Shown here piece after piece: positions 44,923-57,498 of a DNA stretch of 64,000 nt. Positions within the stretch are counted from its first letter, which is position 1; each line of letters starts with the position of its first letter. The position numbers were made by a program, and so were the translations under genes. The notes under the pieces were generated by a model that was not told where the DNA came from, did no database searches, and saw only the letters and a program-made list of their open reading frames with translations. Source of the stretch: Gammaproteobacteria bacterium HGW-Gammaproteobacteria-2 (GTDB lineage Bacteria; Pseudomonadota; Gammaproteobacteria; Xanthomonadales; Xanthomonadaceae); contig PGZE01000024.1 in NCBI GenBank assembly GCA_002840015.1, forward strand, positions 1 to 64,000, written 5' to 3'.

Positions 44923-47060
44923 GCACCCGCGTACAACTCGCAAGCTTGCTGCGCGCCGCGCGCCTGCGCCGGGTACTGATAGTGCTGGCTTACGCGCTGC
45001 CGGCACTGGCCGTTGCTGTGGCTGCCGGCTGGCGCTGCTTGGGCAGCGATGCGGCAGGCGGCATTCTGGCAAGCCTGCTTGGCGTCAGTGCCTTGATCGC
45101 CATCGGCTATGCCAGCCGCCTCGATTTGCCGTGGCTATGCCGGCAACTCGACAGCAAACATCGCACGATGGACGATAGCAGCACACTGTTATTGCAGCAC
45201 CCGGCCAACCTGCCACCGCTTGCGCAACTGCAACGCGCACGCATCGCCACTCGCCTGTGCAACGTGCGCGCTGCCGATCTTTGCCCGGCATGGCCGCGCA
45301 GAACACTGCTGTCGCTCTGGCTGCTCGGCGCCGTTGCCATCGCGGCTGTCGTGCTGTTGCCTGCCAGACCAACAGTGCTGCCAACACCACCCGCGCCGGT
45401 TACCGCAGCCGAGGCAGCGATCATCTTGCCGCGCCTGGTCAAGGCGCAAATCGACGTTACCCCGCCGCCATACACCGGTCTTTCCGCCTATACCAGCGAC
45501 GAGCTCGATACCGAAGTGGTGCAAGGTGCGCGTCTGCGCTGGCGGTTGCGCTTCGAGCCAGAGCCGATGCAGGCAAGCCTGATGTTTATCGATGGCAGCG
45601 CGCTCGAGTTACAGCCCGTGGCAGGCGAATGGCAGGGTGAACGCGAAGTGTCGGCACCCGCTTTGTATCGGCTGGATATCGCCGCCGTGGCAAGCGAATC
45701 CAGTTCGCGGCTGTACCGCATCCAGACCACACCCGACCTGGCACCCAACCTGCGGATGATCGAACCGACCCAGGCGCTGAGCCTGCATCAATCGGGACAA
45801 CGCACCTGGATACTGCGTTTCGAGGCCAGCGACGACTATGGGCTTGGACGCGTTGAAGCGGCAATGACCCACAGCCAGGGCAGTGGCGAAAATGTCCAGT
45901 TCAGTGACAGCGTTTCCACACTGACCGGCACCGGCAGCGCCATTCGTCGTCAATATCGCCATGCCATCGATCTTGATGCATTGGGTTTTGCCGAAGGTGA
46001 TGACCTGATCGTGCGCCTGTCGGTGTACGACAACCGTCAGCCGCAAGCCAATGTCAGCAAGCACCCAAGCCTGATCCTGCGCTGGCCACCACCAGCAAGC
46101 GCTGCCAGCGACGCGCTGGAAGGTATCGTGCAATCGACTTTGCCCGCGTATTTCCGCAGCCAACGGCAGATCATCATCGACACTGAAGCGCTGATCGCCG
46201 AGCGAGCGCAATTGTCGAAAGCAACATTTGTGGATCGCTCCGACGCCATCGGTGTGGACCAACGCATCCTGCGCCTGCGCTATGGCCAGTTTCTCGGTGA
46301 AGAAACCGAAGTGATCGAGCGTCCGCCGCAAGCTGACGACAGCAACGAAACCGCATCCGACCCCGGCCACGGCGACCCGGATCATGATCACGATGCCGAG
46401 CCGGCCCAGTTGGGTGATGACGTTGCCGTGGTGGCGCAATTTGGTCACAGCCACGATCACGCCGAAGCCACCACCCTGTTCGACCCGGCCACCCGTGCCC
46501 TGCTCAAATCAGCACTGGATGCGATGTGGCAATCCGAAGGCATGCTGCGTCAAGGCCAGCCAAGTGACGCTTTGCCGCATGCCTATCGCGCGCTGGCATT
46601 CATCAAACAGGTGCAGCAGGCCAGCCGCATTTATCTGTCGCGTGTCGGATTGGAGTTGCCGCCAATCGACTTTGCCCGGCGGCTTGGCGGCAAACCCTCC
46701 GGCCAGCGCTCACGCGGTGATCCGCTGCGCAACGTCGAGCGTGAGCGCGTAGCCGTGGCTGCGGCGTGGCAGGCACTCGACCAGCCCGGTGACAGCGTCG
46801 ATAACGAACTCGCCGCACTGAGCAACTGGATCATCGCGCAAGACGACCCCGATGGTGCGTTGCTCGATGCCCTCGCAGCAACCGCTACGTTGCGCCGTGA
46901 CCCCACATGCAGCCAATGCCGGTTGCAACTCAAACACGCACTGTGGCCACTACTGCCCACACCACCGGCACAGGCGCAGTTGCGCCCACAGCTTTCCGAT
47001 TCGGCACGCGCCTATCTTGATGCAATCGAACAAGACCATCCTGACGGGGCGCAGCCATGA
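44919..47060 (+). CDS. DUF4175-like membrane protein with His/Asp-rich loop
   Basis: A 713-residue protein with three membrane helices near the N-terminus (about 18-40, 44-62 and 125-145), then a long periplasmic region rich in beta strands resembling DUF4175, with VTPPPYTGL, WILRFEASDDYGLGRVEAAM and later helical segments. Residues about 480-515 hold an Asp/His-rich stretch (GHGDPDHDHDAE ... GHSHDHAEA) that could bind metal. Start at 44919 in the batA stop codon; it overlaps the next gene by 4 nt. Function unknown; context suggests envelope stress or cell-wall work with MoxR. Confidence 0.65.
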   Translation: MSTRVQLASLLRAARLRRVLIVLAYALPALAVAVAAGWRCLGSDAAGGILASLLGVSALIAIGYASRLDLPWLCRQLDSKHRTMDDSSTLLLQHPANLPPLAQLQRARIATRLCNVRAADLCPAWPRRTLLSLWLLGAVAIAAVVLLPARPTVLPTPPAPVTAAEAAIILPRLVKAQIDVTPPPYTGLSAYTSDELDTEVVQGARLRWRLRFEPEPMQASLMFIDGSALELQPVAGEWQGEREVSAPALYRLDIAAVASESSSRLYRIQTTPDLAPNLRMIEPTQALSLHQSGQRTWILRFEASDDYGLGRVEAAMTHSQGSGENVQFSDSVSTLTGTGSAIRRQYRHAIDLDALGFAEGDDLIVRLSVYDNRQPQANVSKHPSLILRWPPPASAASDALEGIVQSTLPAYFRSQRQIIIDTEALIAERAQLSKATFVDRSDAIGVDQRILRLRYGQFLGEETEVIERPPQADDSNETASDPGHGDPDHDHDAEPAQLGDDVAVVAQFGHSHDHAEATTLFDPATRALLKSALDAMWQSEGMLRQGQPSDALPHAYRALAFIKQVQQASRIYLSRVGLELPPIDFARRLGGKPSGQRSRGDPLRNVERERVAVAAAWQALDQPGDSVDNELAALSNWIIAQDDPDGALLDALAATATLRRDPTCSQCRLQLKHALWPLLPTPPAQAQLRPQLSDSARAYLDAIEQDHPDGAQP

Positions 47061-48826
47061 GTGATCTGCCGAGCGTCATCGCAGCCCTTTTGGCAAGCGT
47101 CCTGGTGATCAGCAGCACGCGGCTGATCGCGCAAGCCGTACGCACCCCTGCCGCCGGATTTCGCCAGCCACGCGCATGGCGTGTTGCCGTACTGATCACG
47201 TTACATGCGCTGAGCGCCATGCTGCTGTGGCTGGCCCTGTTTCCGCCGCTGCAACCCCGCCCCGACGCGGAACTTGCCGTATTGACCGCCAGCGCCAATG
47301 CCGACATCCATGCCGCCGAGCCTGCCGTTGCCCTGCCCGAAGCGCCGCAAGGTATTGCTGTCGAGCGAGTGCCCGATCTCGCCACCGCACTGCGTCGCCA
47401 CGGCAACATCCGCAAACTGCATGTCATCGGCAACGGGCTCAGCGCACGCGACCGGGATGCCGCACGCGGCCTTGAGCTGCGTTTCAGCGCGAGCGCCATG
47501 CCGACCGGCCTGATCGAACTGGCAGCGCCACACTGGCCGCGTGCCGGCCAGAACTGGCAATTGCGTGGCCGTGTCAACGGCAGCACCGACACCAAGGCCA
47601 TTTTGCTTGCGCCCGATGACAGTGTCATCGACCGCACTACGATCGATGCGCAGGGTCGATTTGTGCTGAACGCGCAGGCACGCAGCCCCGGCCAGGCCAT
47701 TTTTCAACTACGTCTGCTCGATGCCGACAATCACCTGCGTGAAACTCACGCCGTGCCGGTGGCGACGCGCAGCGGCGACTCATTGCGAGTGGCCTTGCGT
47801 GCCGGCGGTACCAATGCCGAGCTCAAATATCTGCGTCGCTGGATACGCGATGCCGGCCTGCAACTGCACAGCGATCTGCATATCAGCCCGGTGGTGAATC
47901 TGCGCGATCAAGCATCCGACCTCAGCGCCGCCGCCCTCGCCAACATCGATGTGCTGCTCCTTGACGATCGCGCCTGGTATAGCCTTGGCAACGATCAACG
48001 CAGCGTCGTACTGAACGCAGCACATGCCGGCCTTGGTGTGCTGGTGCTGCTCAGTGACGAGCCCGACCGCAACCAGCAACAGCAACTCGCTACACTGGGT
48101 TTTGCCGTCAACACCGCCGATGTGTCGCGCACGGTTCGCTTGCGCCAGCAGCATCCCGCCAGCACGGACAACACGGCACCACAAAAACAACAGGAGTTAT
48201 CGCGGCGCACGCTGCGCGTCGCAGCAGACGCTGCACGCCCCTTGCTGCATGCCGACGACGGCGAAGCGCTGGCGCTATGGCATGCTGCGGGTCGCGGTCG
48301 GGTGGCGCTGTGGTGGCTCACCGACAGCTTCCGTCTGGTGCTGTCCGGCGCCGCCAACGAACACGCCAATCTATGGCGTGATGCGCTGTCAGTGATTGCC
48401 CGGCCAGGCGCAATTCCCGCACCACGATTCACGCCCGACACCGCACACGTCGGAATCCAGACACGTGTTTGCGCCAGCGCCGAGATGCGCGTACTGACAC
48501 CCGATGGGCGCATCGTTGCCTTGCTTGATTCTGGCAACGAGCATGGCCAACGCTGCGCCGGATTCTGGCCGCAATCGGCAGGTTGGCATGTATTGCAATC
48601 ATCCGATCAGGCGTGGCCGTTCTACGTACACGAACCCAATGCCTACACGGCAATGCAAGCATGGCGCGAGCAACTCGACAGCGCACGACTGGCGACGTAT
48701 CCGGCGGCATCACAAGCGCAGCAGGCAAGCGCATCGATCCGCGCATCGCCATTGCCATACGCGCTGGCATGGCTGCTGTCGCTTGCTGCACTCTGGCTGT
48801 TTGAACGCCTGCGCAGCGGTCATTGA
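47057..48826 (+). CDS. GATase-like membrane protein closing the MoxR cluster
   Basis: A 589-residue protein with helices at about 5-27 and 47-66 and one near the C-terminus (about 565-583), enclosing a large extracytoplasmic part. The middle (about 240-340, with NIDVLLLDDRAWYSLGNDQR and HAGLGVLVLLSDEP) has the outline of a class I glutamine-amidotransferase-like fold, but without the catalytic Cys nucleophile, so it is probably a binding fold. No further family was recognised. The ATG overlaps the preceding stop. It is the last gene before convergent recJ. Confidence 0.6.
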   Translation: MSDLPSVIAALLASVLVISSTRLIAQAVRTPAAGFRQPRAWRVAVLITLHALSAMLLWLALFPPLQPRPDAELAVLTASANADIHAAEPAVALPEAPQGIAVERVPDLATALRRHGNIRKLHVIGNGLSARDRDAARGLELRFSASAMPTGLIELAAPHWPRAGQNWQLRGRVNGSTDTKAILLAPDDSVIDRTTIDAQGRFVLNAQARSPGQAIFQLRLLDADNHLRETHAVPVATRSGDSLRVALRAGGTNAELKYLRRWIRDAGLQLHSDLHISPVVNLRDQASDLSAAALANIDVLLLDDRAWYSLGNDQRSVVLNAAHAGLGVLVLLSDEPDRNQQQQLATLGFAVNTADVSRTVRLRQQHPASTDNTAPQKQQELSRRTLRVAADAARPLLHADDGEALALWHAAGRGRVALWWLTDSFRLVLSGAANEHANLWRDALSVIARPGAIPAPRFTPDTAHVGIQTRVCASAEMRVLTPDGRIVALLDSGNEHGQRCAGFWPQSAGWHVLQSSDQAWPFYVHEPNAYTAMQAWREQLDSARLATYPAASQAQQASASIRASPLPYALAWLLSLAALWLFERLRSGH

Positions 48827-48924
48827 TAACCGTCATCGTCCGCTGTGCGATGCAGCCATCGCTTCGGGATCGATGCCGGGCAGCTTCAATGCCGCACCCC
48901 ACCCATTCAAACTCTCATCGTGCG

Positions 48925-50664
48925 TCAGCTGCTTGCACACGCCTGTTCGCAATGCTGGATGATCAACTGCAAAGCCTCGCGGCCTCGGTAACGATTGATG
49001 GCGAGTTGATACACCACCCGTAGCGTGGCTGCTGGTGGTTGCCCGCGCCAGCCACCGAAGTGGATGGCGGTAATTGCCGCGCCGCCCGCTGCAGGCAGCA
49101 ATTCCATGCGCAGGTGGCGCTCGCCGAGCAACTTCCAGTCGAGTACCTCGAACACCCCATCGAACAGCGGCTCGGGAAATCCCTGCCCCCACGGCCCGGC
49201 CATCGCCAGCGCCTGCGCATTGGCGAGCGTGAACTCGTCTGGTTGCAAGTGGCCATCGGTTTCGAGTTGCTGCGCCAGCATGGCGGGCTCCAGCATGTGT
49301 GCCGCGCATTCGGTGAATGCGGCACTGAATGCCGACAGCGCATCGTGCGCCAGACTCAACCCGGCCGCCATCGCATGGCCGCCGAAACGCTCGATCATGC
49401 CCGGATGGCGGGCATCTACCAGCGCCAGCGCATCGCGGATATGAAAACCGGGGATTGAACGCGCGGAGCCGCGCAAGGGCCGGTCGCTGCGCTCGGCCTC
49501 GGGGCTGGCGGGAGCGAATGCGAGCACCGGACGATGCCAACGATCCTTGAGCCGCGAGGCGACCAGACCGACCACGCCCGGATGCCAGCCCGGGTCGAAC
49601 AGGCACAGCGCCGCCGGTAGCGCATCGCCATCGAGCACAATCGCGGCGGCAAGCGATTCGGCCTCATCGACCATCTGCTGTTGCACCACGCGGCGCTCGG
49701 CATTGATCGCATCGAGCTGGGTCGCCAGTTCCCGCGCCTGCGCCGGGTCATCGCTGAGCAGGCAGGCGATGCCGATCGACATGTCCTCAAGTCGCCCGGC
49801 GGCATTCAGTCGCGGCGCCAGGGCAAAGCCGATATCGGCGCTGCTCAGATGTGTACTCTCGCGCCCGGTCACAGCAATCAACGCCTGCACCCCGGCATTG
49901 CCAAGGCCGCGCCGAATCCGCGCCAGCCCGGCAGCAACCAGTATCCGGTTGTTGTGATCCAGCTTGACCATGTCGGCCACGGTGCCGATCGCCACCAGAT
50001 CGAGCAGGCTCGACAGATCGGCGGCGCCACCCGGCGCGCCGCGTTCGCGCAACCGGCGACGCACTTCCAGCAGCAGGTAAAACATCACCCCGACCCCGGC
50101 CAGCGATTTACTGGGGAAAGGATCGCCATCGCAATTGGGATTGACGATGACATCGGCCACCGGTAATTGCGCGCCTGGCAGATGGTGATCGGTAACGATG
50201 ACCTGCCAACCCATTGCCTTGGCGGCAGCAACACCGGCATGGCAGGCGATGCCGCTATCGACGGTCACCACCACGCTGGGCGACATCACCGCAATGTCGC
50301 GTACCAATGCCGGCGACAAGCCGTAACCATGGGTGCTGCGATTGGGCACGAGAAAACGCACCTGCCGCGCACCAAGCAGGCGCAGGCCGCGCACCGCAAC
50401 CGCCGTAGCGGTGGCACCATCGCAATCAAAGTCGCCGGTGATGACGATCACTGCATCGCGCGCGATGGCGGCGATCAGCAGTTCCGCCGCGTCGCCAATA
50501 CCGCCCAGCAATTCGGGCGGGTGCAACTGCGCCAAGCGCAATTGCGCTTGCTGGTGATCGGCGATTCCACGTGCTCCAAATACCCGCCGCAGCAGCGGCG
50601 GAATGTGTTCTGGCCATTCGCCAACATCAGCACTATGGCGACGAACGATCTCGAATGCAGTCAC
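48925..50664 (-). CDS. recJ: single-stranded-DNA exonuclease RecJ
   Basis: A 579-residue 5'-3' ssDNA exonuclease used in recombination and mismatch repair. The DHH-family motifs are GDFDCDGATATA (motif I), VTVDSGIACH (II), VIVTDHHLPG (III, the DHH) and the NPNCDGDPFP region. DHHA1 follows with RFGGHAMAAGLSL. The GTG at 50664 ([11 protein letters not shown]) is chosen because its GTGA overlaps the rpfE stop; earlier in-frame sequence is inside rpfE. It is the last gene of greA-rpfE-recJ. Confidence 0.9.
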   Translation of the reverse strand: MTAFEIVRRHSADVGEWPEHIPPLLRRVFGARGIADHQQAQLRLAQLHPPELLGGIGDAAELLIAAIARDAVIVITGDFDCDGATATAVAVRGLRLLGARQVRFLVPNRSTHGYGLSPALVRDIAVMSPSVVVTVDSGIACHAGVAAAKAMGWQVIVTDHHLPGAQLPVADVIVNPNCDGDPFPSKSLAGVGVMFYLLLEVRRRLRERGAPGGAADLSSLLDLVAIGTVADMVKLDHNNRILVAAGLARIRRGLGNAGVQALIAVTGRESTHLSSADIGFALAPRLNAAGRLEDMSIGIACLLSDDPAQARELATQLDAINAERRVVQQQMVDEAESLAAAIVLDGDALPAALCLFDPGWHPGVVGLVASRLKDRWHRPVLAFAPASPEAERSDRPLRGSARSIPGFHIRDALALVDARHPGMIERFGGHAMAAGLSLAHDALSAFSAAFTECAAHMLEPAMLAQQLETDGHLQPDEFTLANAQALAMAGPWGQGFPEPLFDGVFEVLDWKLLGERHLRMELLPAAGGAAITAIHFGGWRGQPPAATLRVVYQLAINRYRGREALQLIIQHCEQACASS

Positions 50665-51593
50665 GCCGGCCAGCTTTGCGCACGGCGCCAGAAACGCCAG
50701 CGCTGCGAGCCAGTCAACAGCAGGCGGTAGCCATCGGCGAAATCCAGCTCGACCGCGCGCACCTGGCCGGCGCGCAGCGCCGCGCGCAGCGGCAACAGCC
50801 AATCATTGGCCAGTTGTGCCGGATCGCGCAGCGCGCGCAGATCGATCAGTGCCGATTGTGTGCCTGGCACATAGCGTGCGGGTAGCTCGGCAGCACTCAC
50901 GCTGGCTTGTCGGGCAAAGGCGCGCAGTGAAAAATCATTGCTCAGCACCACCTGCTTGTCACAGGCGATCAGATCGGGCAAGCGCCCACCGCCATGAAAC
51001 CACAGGCTGTTGACCGGCATCCGGCCGCTGCGCGTGCGCTCAGCATTGACTGGATGATTGTGCAGAATGATCTGCGCCTCGTTGAGCAAGGCGCGCCAAC
51101 GTCGGGCATCGCTTCCCGGCGGCAACAGATCGTGAATCTCGGCGCCCAATGCGCTATCCGGGTCGGTGAATGCCGGCAGCTGGGCATCACGCGGCAGGCT
51201 CACGTACCAGCGTTCGGGTGACGGCGCCGAGATCGGCCAGCCCAGATCACCGAACAGCGGCTTGAGCGGGCGCAGCAAGGCATCGCTCTCATCCTGGCGC
51301 AAACCCATGTCGCCGCAAGCGAGCAGGCGCACCGCCGTGATGTCGGCGCGCACATTGGCCGGGTCAGCGCGCAACCAATGGCCGTCGCCGGCATCGCCAA
51401 CTTCGACCTGCCGGCTGACCGCTGCCAACGGCCAGCCGCGCGGCAATAATTGCATCTGCCGTTGCAACTGCGCCTGATAGCCCGCGGCCTGCACAGGCAA
51501 TGAATCGGCGCGTGCCAGCAGTTCGGCAACCCCGGTGACGGTGGACAAACCGGCAAGCCGCGCTCGCGCTGGCAGCAGCAGGCGTTGGCTCAA
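50661..51593 (-). CDS. rpfE: RpfE-like protein (phosphoglycerate-mutase-like)
   Basis: A 310-residue protein similar to RpfE of the Xanthomonas rpf region (COG4255, distantly related to cofactor-independent phosphoglycerate mutase). Recognisable blocks are [13 protein letters not shown] (about 72-84), [32 protein letters not shown] (about 172-190) and [13 protein letters not shown]. Its biochemical role is unsettled. The start is TTG at 51593, sharing a TTGA overlap with the greA stop, and its own stop overlaps recJ. The neighbouring recJ is as in Xanthomonas, but the DSF genes rpfB, F, C and G are not in this window. Confidence 0.78.
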   Translation of the reverse strand: MSQRLLLPARARLAGLSTVTGVAELLARADSLPVQAAGYQAQLQRQMQLLPRGWPLAAVSRQVEVGDAGDGHWLRADPANVRADITAVRLLACGDMGLRQDESDALLRPLKPLFGDLGWPISAPSPERWYVSLPRDAQLPAFTDPDSALGAEIHDLLPPGSDARRWRALLNEAQIILHNHPVNAERTRSGRMPVNSLWFHGGGRLPDLIACDKQVVLSNDFSLRAFARQASVSAAELPARYVPGTQSALIDLRALRDPAQLANDWLLPLRAALRAGQVRAVELDFADGYRLLLTGSQRWRFWRRAQSWPA

Positions 51594-52078
51594 GTCCGCG
51601 AAGCTCCCTCATACTTCACCGCGATGATGTCGTACTCACGGCGGCCACCGGGGGCCTCAATGGTGACGCTGTCGCCCTCGTTCTTGCCAATCAGCGCACG
51701 CGCCAACGGCGAGGAAATCGACACCCGGCCAATCTTGATGTCGGACTCGAGATCACCCACGATCTGATAAATCACGGTTTCGTCGGTTTCCACGTCGCAT
51801 AGTTCGACCGCAGCACCAAACACCACCCGTGACCCGGCGTCGAGGGTGCTGACATCAATCACCTGCGCATGCGAGAGCACTGACTCCAGTTGCTTGATGC
51901 GGGCTTCGATGAAGCCTTGCTGCTCGCGTGCGGCGTGGTACTCGGCATTTTCCTTGAGATCGCCGTGGGCGCGCGCTTCGGCGATGGCCTCGATCACCCG
52001 TGGCCGGTCGGTGGACTTCAACCGGTCCAGCTCTTCACGCAGGCGCACGGCGCCGGTGTGGGTCAATGGTGATTTCAT
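51590..52078 (-). CDS. greA: transcript cleavage factor GreA
   Basis: A 162-residue factor that rescues backtracked RNA polymerase. The coiled coil carries [27 protein letters not shown] (about 38-64) with the acidic tip. The FKBP-like domain has [26 protein letters not shown] (about 109-134) and EYDIIAVKY at the end. Start at ATG 52078 because AAGGA lies 9 nt upstream; another ATG at 52087 has no proper spacing. First gene of the greA-rpfE-recJ unit. Confidence 0.93.
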   Translation of the reverse strand: MKSPLTHTGAVRLREELDRLKSTDRPRVIEAIAEARAHGDLKENAEYHAAREQQGFIEARIKQLESVLSHAQVIDVSTLDAGSRVVFGAAVELCDVETDETVIYQIVGDLESDIKIGRVSISSPLARALIGKNEGDSVTIEAPGGRREYDIIAVKYEGASRT

Positions 52079-52504
52079 TTGTTTCATTCCTTGTCATTGA
52101 TGACGGCGCAAAGCCAACGCTACTCGGCCACTACTGTGTGTACGAGGTGCGCTTGGCGTAGGTGAGCGTCGCCGGGATTTCCAGAGTCTTGATCGGATTG
52201 GTGCGGCCCGTCCCATCGACGACGGCGCACGCTGCATTGGCAAGATTGCACCAGATTGCGCCAATTTTCCAGCGCAATCGCCCACAGGGTGGGCTACCAC
52301 AAAGGGATATCCTCCGGATTTCTGTGGAGCAACTGTGTTGCACGCCGGTGCGAGCCAGTACTTCTGTGGGAGCCGGCCTGCCGGCGAACGAACTGGCGAA
52401 AGCGCTTCGCGCGCAGAGCCTGCCCCAGACTTGATCTGGGGCAGGCTCCCACGAAAGCGGTAAACGCTCCCTGTAAGAGCCCACCCTGTGGGCGACTGCC
52501 GCCA
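52079..52504. other. intergenic region with REP elements and a possible gene end
   Basis: It separates carB from greA. From about 52250 down to the TAG at 52133-52131, the minus strand reads a protein-like end (CAVVDGTGRTNPIKTLE...TSYTQ) without a start, perhaps a gene remnant cut by the repeats. CCCACAGGGTGGGC-type motifs lie at about 52268 and 52480. Confidence 0.4.
52364..52451. repeat. REP pair with a nested hairpin
   Basis: TGTGGGAGCCGGCCTGCCGG... (52364-52387) faces an inverted partner ending GGCAGGCTCCCA (to 52450). The partner has an extra hairpin CCTGCCCCAGA-cttga-TCTGGGGCAGG. Third copy of the family at 4322 and 21374. Confidence 0.65.
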
Positions 52505-55708
<3,204 letters not shown>

Positions 55709-55711
55709 GGT

Positions 55712-56143
55712 TTACTCCGGGACTCGGGTAGCATCGCCCGCGACGCGGGACTCGGGACTGGGGACTCGGGACTCGGAAAGCAACTTGCGCCGAAGCGCCT
55801 GATGCAGCCGTTGAAGCATACGGCCCACGCGATCGCACATCGCCAATGCCTCGTCGATTGGTGTCGATGCACCCAAGCCCAATTCGCGCGAAAGCAACAG
55901 CTGCGTCTGCAGTTCTGCGGTTGATCCAAGCGCGACGGCAACAAAACGCGCGTAATCCCTAGTGGACATGCGAGCATTGCCCTCGGCGATATTCGATGGG
56001 ATCGAGACTGCCGAACGCTGGATCTGTGACGTCAAGCCGTAACGCTCATCACGCGGAAATCCCGCAGTGATCTCGTAGACACTTTTTGCCAGTCCCATTG
56101 CCAATTGCCAGACCTCTAACTCGCGAAAGTGCGACGCGCTCAT
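55712..56143 (-). CDS. four-helix bundle protein (S23/IVP type) inserted in carAB
   Basis: A 143-residue protein of the 23S rRNA-intervening-sequence/S23 family. [50 protein letters not shown] (about 29-59) and [20 protein letters not shown] are canonical. Such proteins occur in rRNA intervening sequences, near retroelements and as orphans; their function is not known. Here the gene lies between carA and carB, with an ATGA overlap with carA and 3 nt before carB. Its last 20 residues ([21 protein letters not shown]) are encoded by the left flanking repeat, so the repeat supplied the tail. Confidence 0.88.
   Translation of the reverse strand: MSASHFRELEVWQLAMGLAKSVYEITAGFPRDERYGLTSQIQRSAVSIPSNIAEGNARMSTRDYARFVAVALGSTAELQTQLLLSRELGLGASTPIDEALAMCDRVGRMLQRLHQALRRKLLSESRVPSPESRVAGDATRVPE
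55747..55778. repeat. left terminal inverted repeat of the four-helix element
   Basis: 32 nt made of GGGACTCG units (GGGACTCGGGACTGGGGACT, then CGGGACTCGGAA). It matches the right repeat (56181-56212) in inverted orientation at 31 of 32 positions. A further GGGACTCGGG lies at 55730-55739. Confidence 0.8.
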
Positions 56144-57333
56144 CGCGCCTCCCCCGAGTCCCCGTGCCCCGCTTTTGCTCTTCCGAGTCCCGAGTCACCA
56201 GTCCCGAGTCCCGATGACCGAATTGCTTCCACAAACCGATCAAACAGCCCCGCCACATCATGCGGGCCGGGGCTGGCTTCCGGGTGCCCCTGGAAGCTGA
56301 AAGCCGGTGCGTCGACCAATTCGATACCTTGCAGCGAGCCGTCAAACAGCGAGCGATGGGTGGCGCGCACGTTGCCGGGCAAGCTGGCCTCATCCACCGC
56401 AAAACCGTGATTCTGGCTGGTGATCATCACCTGCCCGGAATCCAGATCGATCACCGGGTGGTTGGCACCGTGATGGCCGAACTTCATCTTCTCCGTGCGT
56501 GCGCCGGCTGCCAGCGCCAGCAGTTGATGACCAAGGCAGATGCCAAACAGCGGGATGCGCGCCGCGAGCAAGCTGCGAATGGCGGTGATCGCGTAAGCGC
56601 ACGGTTCCGGGTCGCCGGGGCCATTGGACAGGAACACGCCATCAGGACGCATCGCCAATACCGCTTCGGCGCTGGTTTGTGCCGGCACCACACTGATCCG
56701 GCAACCGCGGTCGGCGAGCATACGCAAGATATTGCGCTTGACGCCGAAATCGTAAGCCACCACGTGATATGCGGCTTGTGGCCTGGCGAAGGCGTTGGCG
56801 TCGAGATCGAACGATCCTTCGCTCCAGTTGTACGATTCGGCGGTAGTTACTTCGCGCGCCAAGTCCATGCCCTTGAGGCCGGCAAACTTGCGCGCGGTTT
56901 CGATCGCGTGCTCGGCATCCAGCACATCGCCAGCCACCAGGCACGCGCTCTGCGCGCCGCGATCACGCAGCAGCCGGGTCAGGCGACGGGTATCGATGTC
57001 GGAAATCGCGACCACATCGCGTGCCGCCAGCCATTCAGGCAGCGCAACCTGGCTGCGCCAATTGCTGGGCCGGCGTGGCACGTCGCGCACGATCAGACCC
57101 GATGCCCACACCTGGCTGGCTTCGTCATCATGCTCGGTGCAACCGGTATTGCCGATATGCGGATTGGTCAGGGTCACCAACTGCCGCGCATACGAGGGGT
57201 CGGTGAGGATTTCCTGATAACCGGTGGTTGCGGTGTTGAACACCACCTCACCCACCCGCGCACCGGACGCGCCTGCGGAAACGCCCTCGAAGATGGTGCC
57301 ATCTTCAAGGGCGAGGAATGCGGTTTGCTTCAC
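56140..57333 (-). CDS. carA: carbamoyl-phosphate synthase small subunit
   Basis: The 397-residue glutaminase subunit hydrolyses glutamine and passes ammonia to CarB. Start at GTG 57333 ([12 protein letters not shown]), with AAGGCGAG upstream. The amidotransferase triad is C in FGICLGHQ (about 265-272) with His and Glu in [10 protein letters not shown] (about 350-359). The family normally ends soon after LFDRFVEAI. Here a tail of about 27 residues ([12 protein letters not shown]...GEAR) is encoded by the right inverted repeat of the inserted element. Its stop overlaps the start of the four-helix gene. Confidence 0.94.
   Translation of the reverse strand: MKQTAFLALEDGTIFEGVSAGASGARVGEVVFNTATTGYQEILTDPSYARQLVTLTNPHIGNTGCTEHDDEASQVWASGLIVRDVPRRPSNWRSQVALPEWLAARDVVAISDIDTRRLTRLLRDRGAQSACLVAGDVLDAEHAIETARKFAGLKGMDLAREVTTAESYNWSEGSFDLDANAFARPQAAYHVVAYDFGVKRNILRMLADRGCRISVVPAQTSAEAVLAMRPDGVFLSNGPGDPEPCAYAITAIRSLLAARIPLFGICLGHQLLALAAGARTEKMKFGHHGANHPVIDLDSGQVMITSQNHGFAVDEASLPGNVRATHRSLFDGSLQGIELVDAPAFSFQGHPEASPGPHDVAGLFDRFVEAIRSSGLGTGDSGLGRAKAGHGDSGEAR
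56181..56212. repeat. right terminal inverted repeat of the four-helix element
   Basis: TTCCGAGTCCCGAGTCACCA then GTCCCGAGTCCC, the inverted match of 55747-55778 with a single mismatch at 56197. It lies inside the 3' end of carA. A further CCCCGAGTCCCCG is at 56153-56165. Confidence 0.8.
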
Positions 57334-57498
57334 AGTTACTCGCCTTGCGCTGGGTGAACCCGTGTCGCGGCTGCGACTCATCTCCGGACCCGCGCGGCGG
57401 GCCCGTACCGATGAGGGTTCAGGCGAGCGAGGATTGTAGTCCGTAGCGCCCCGAAAGGGAAATGTTTTACGCGTCTGAAGGCCTTGTGAGGCACCACA

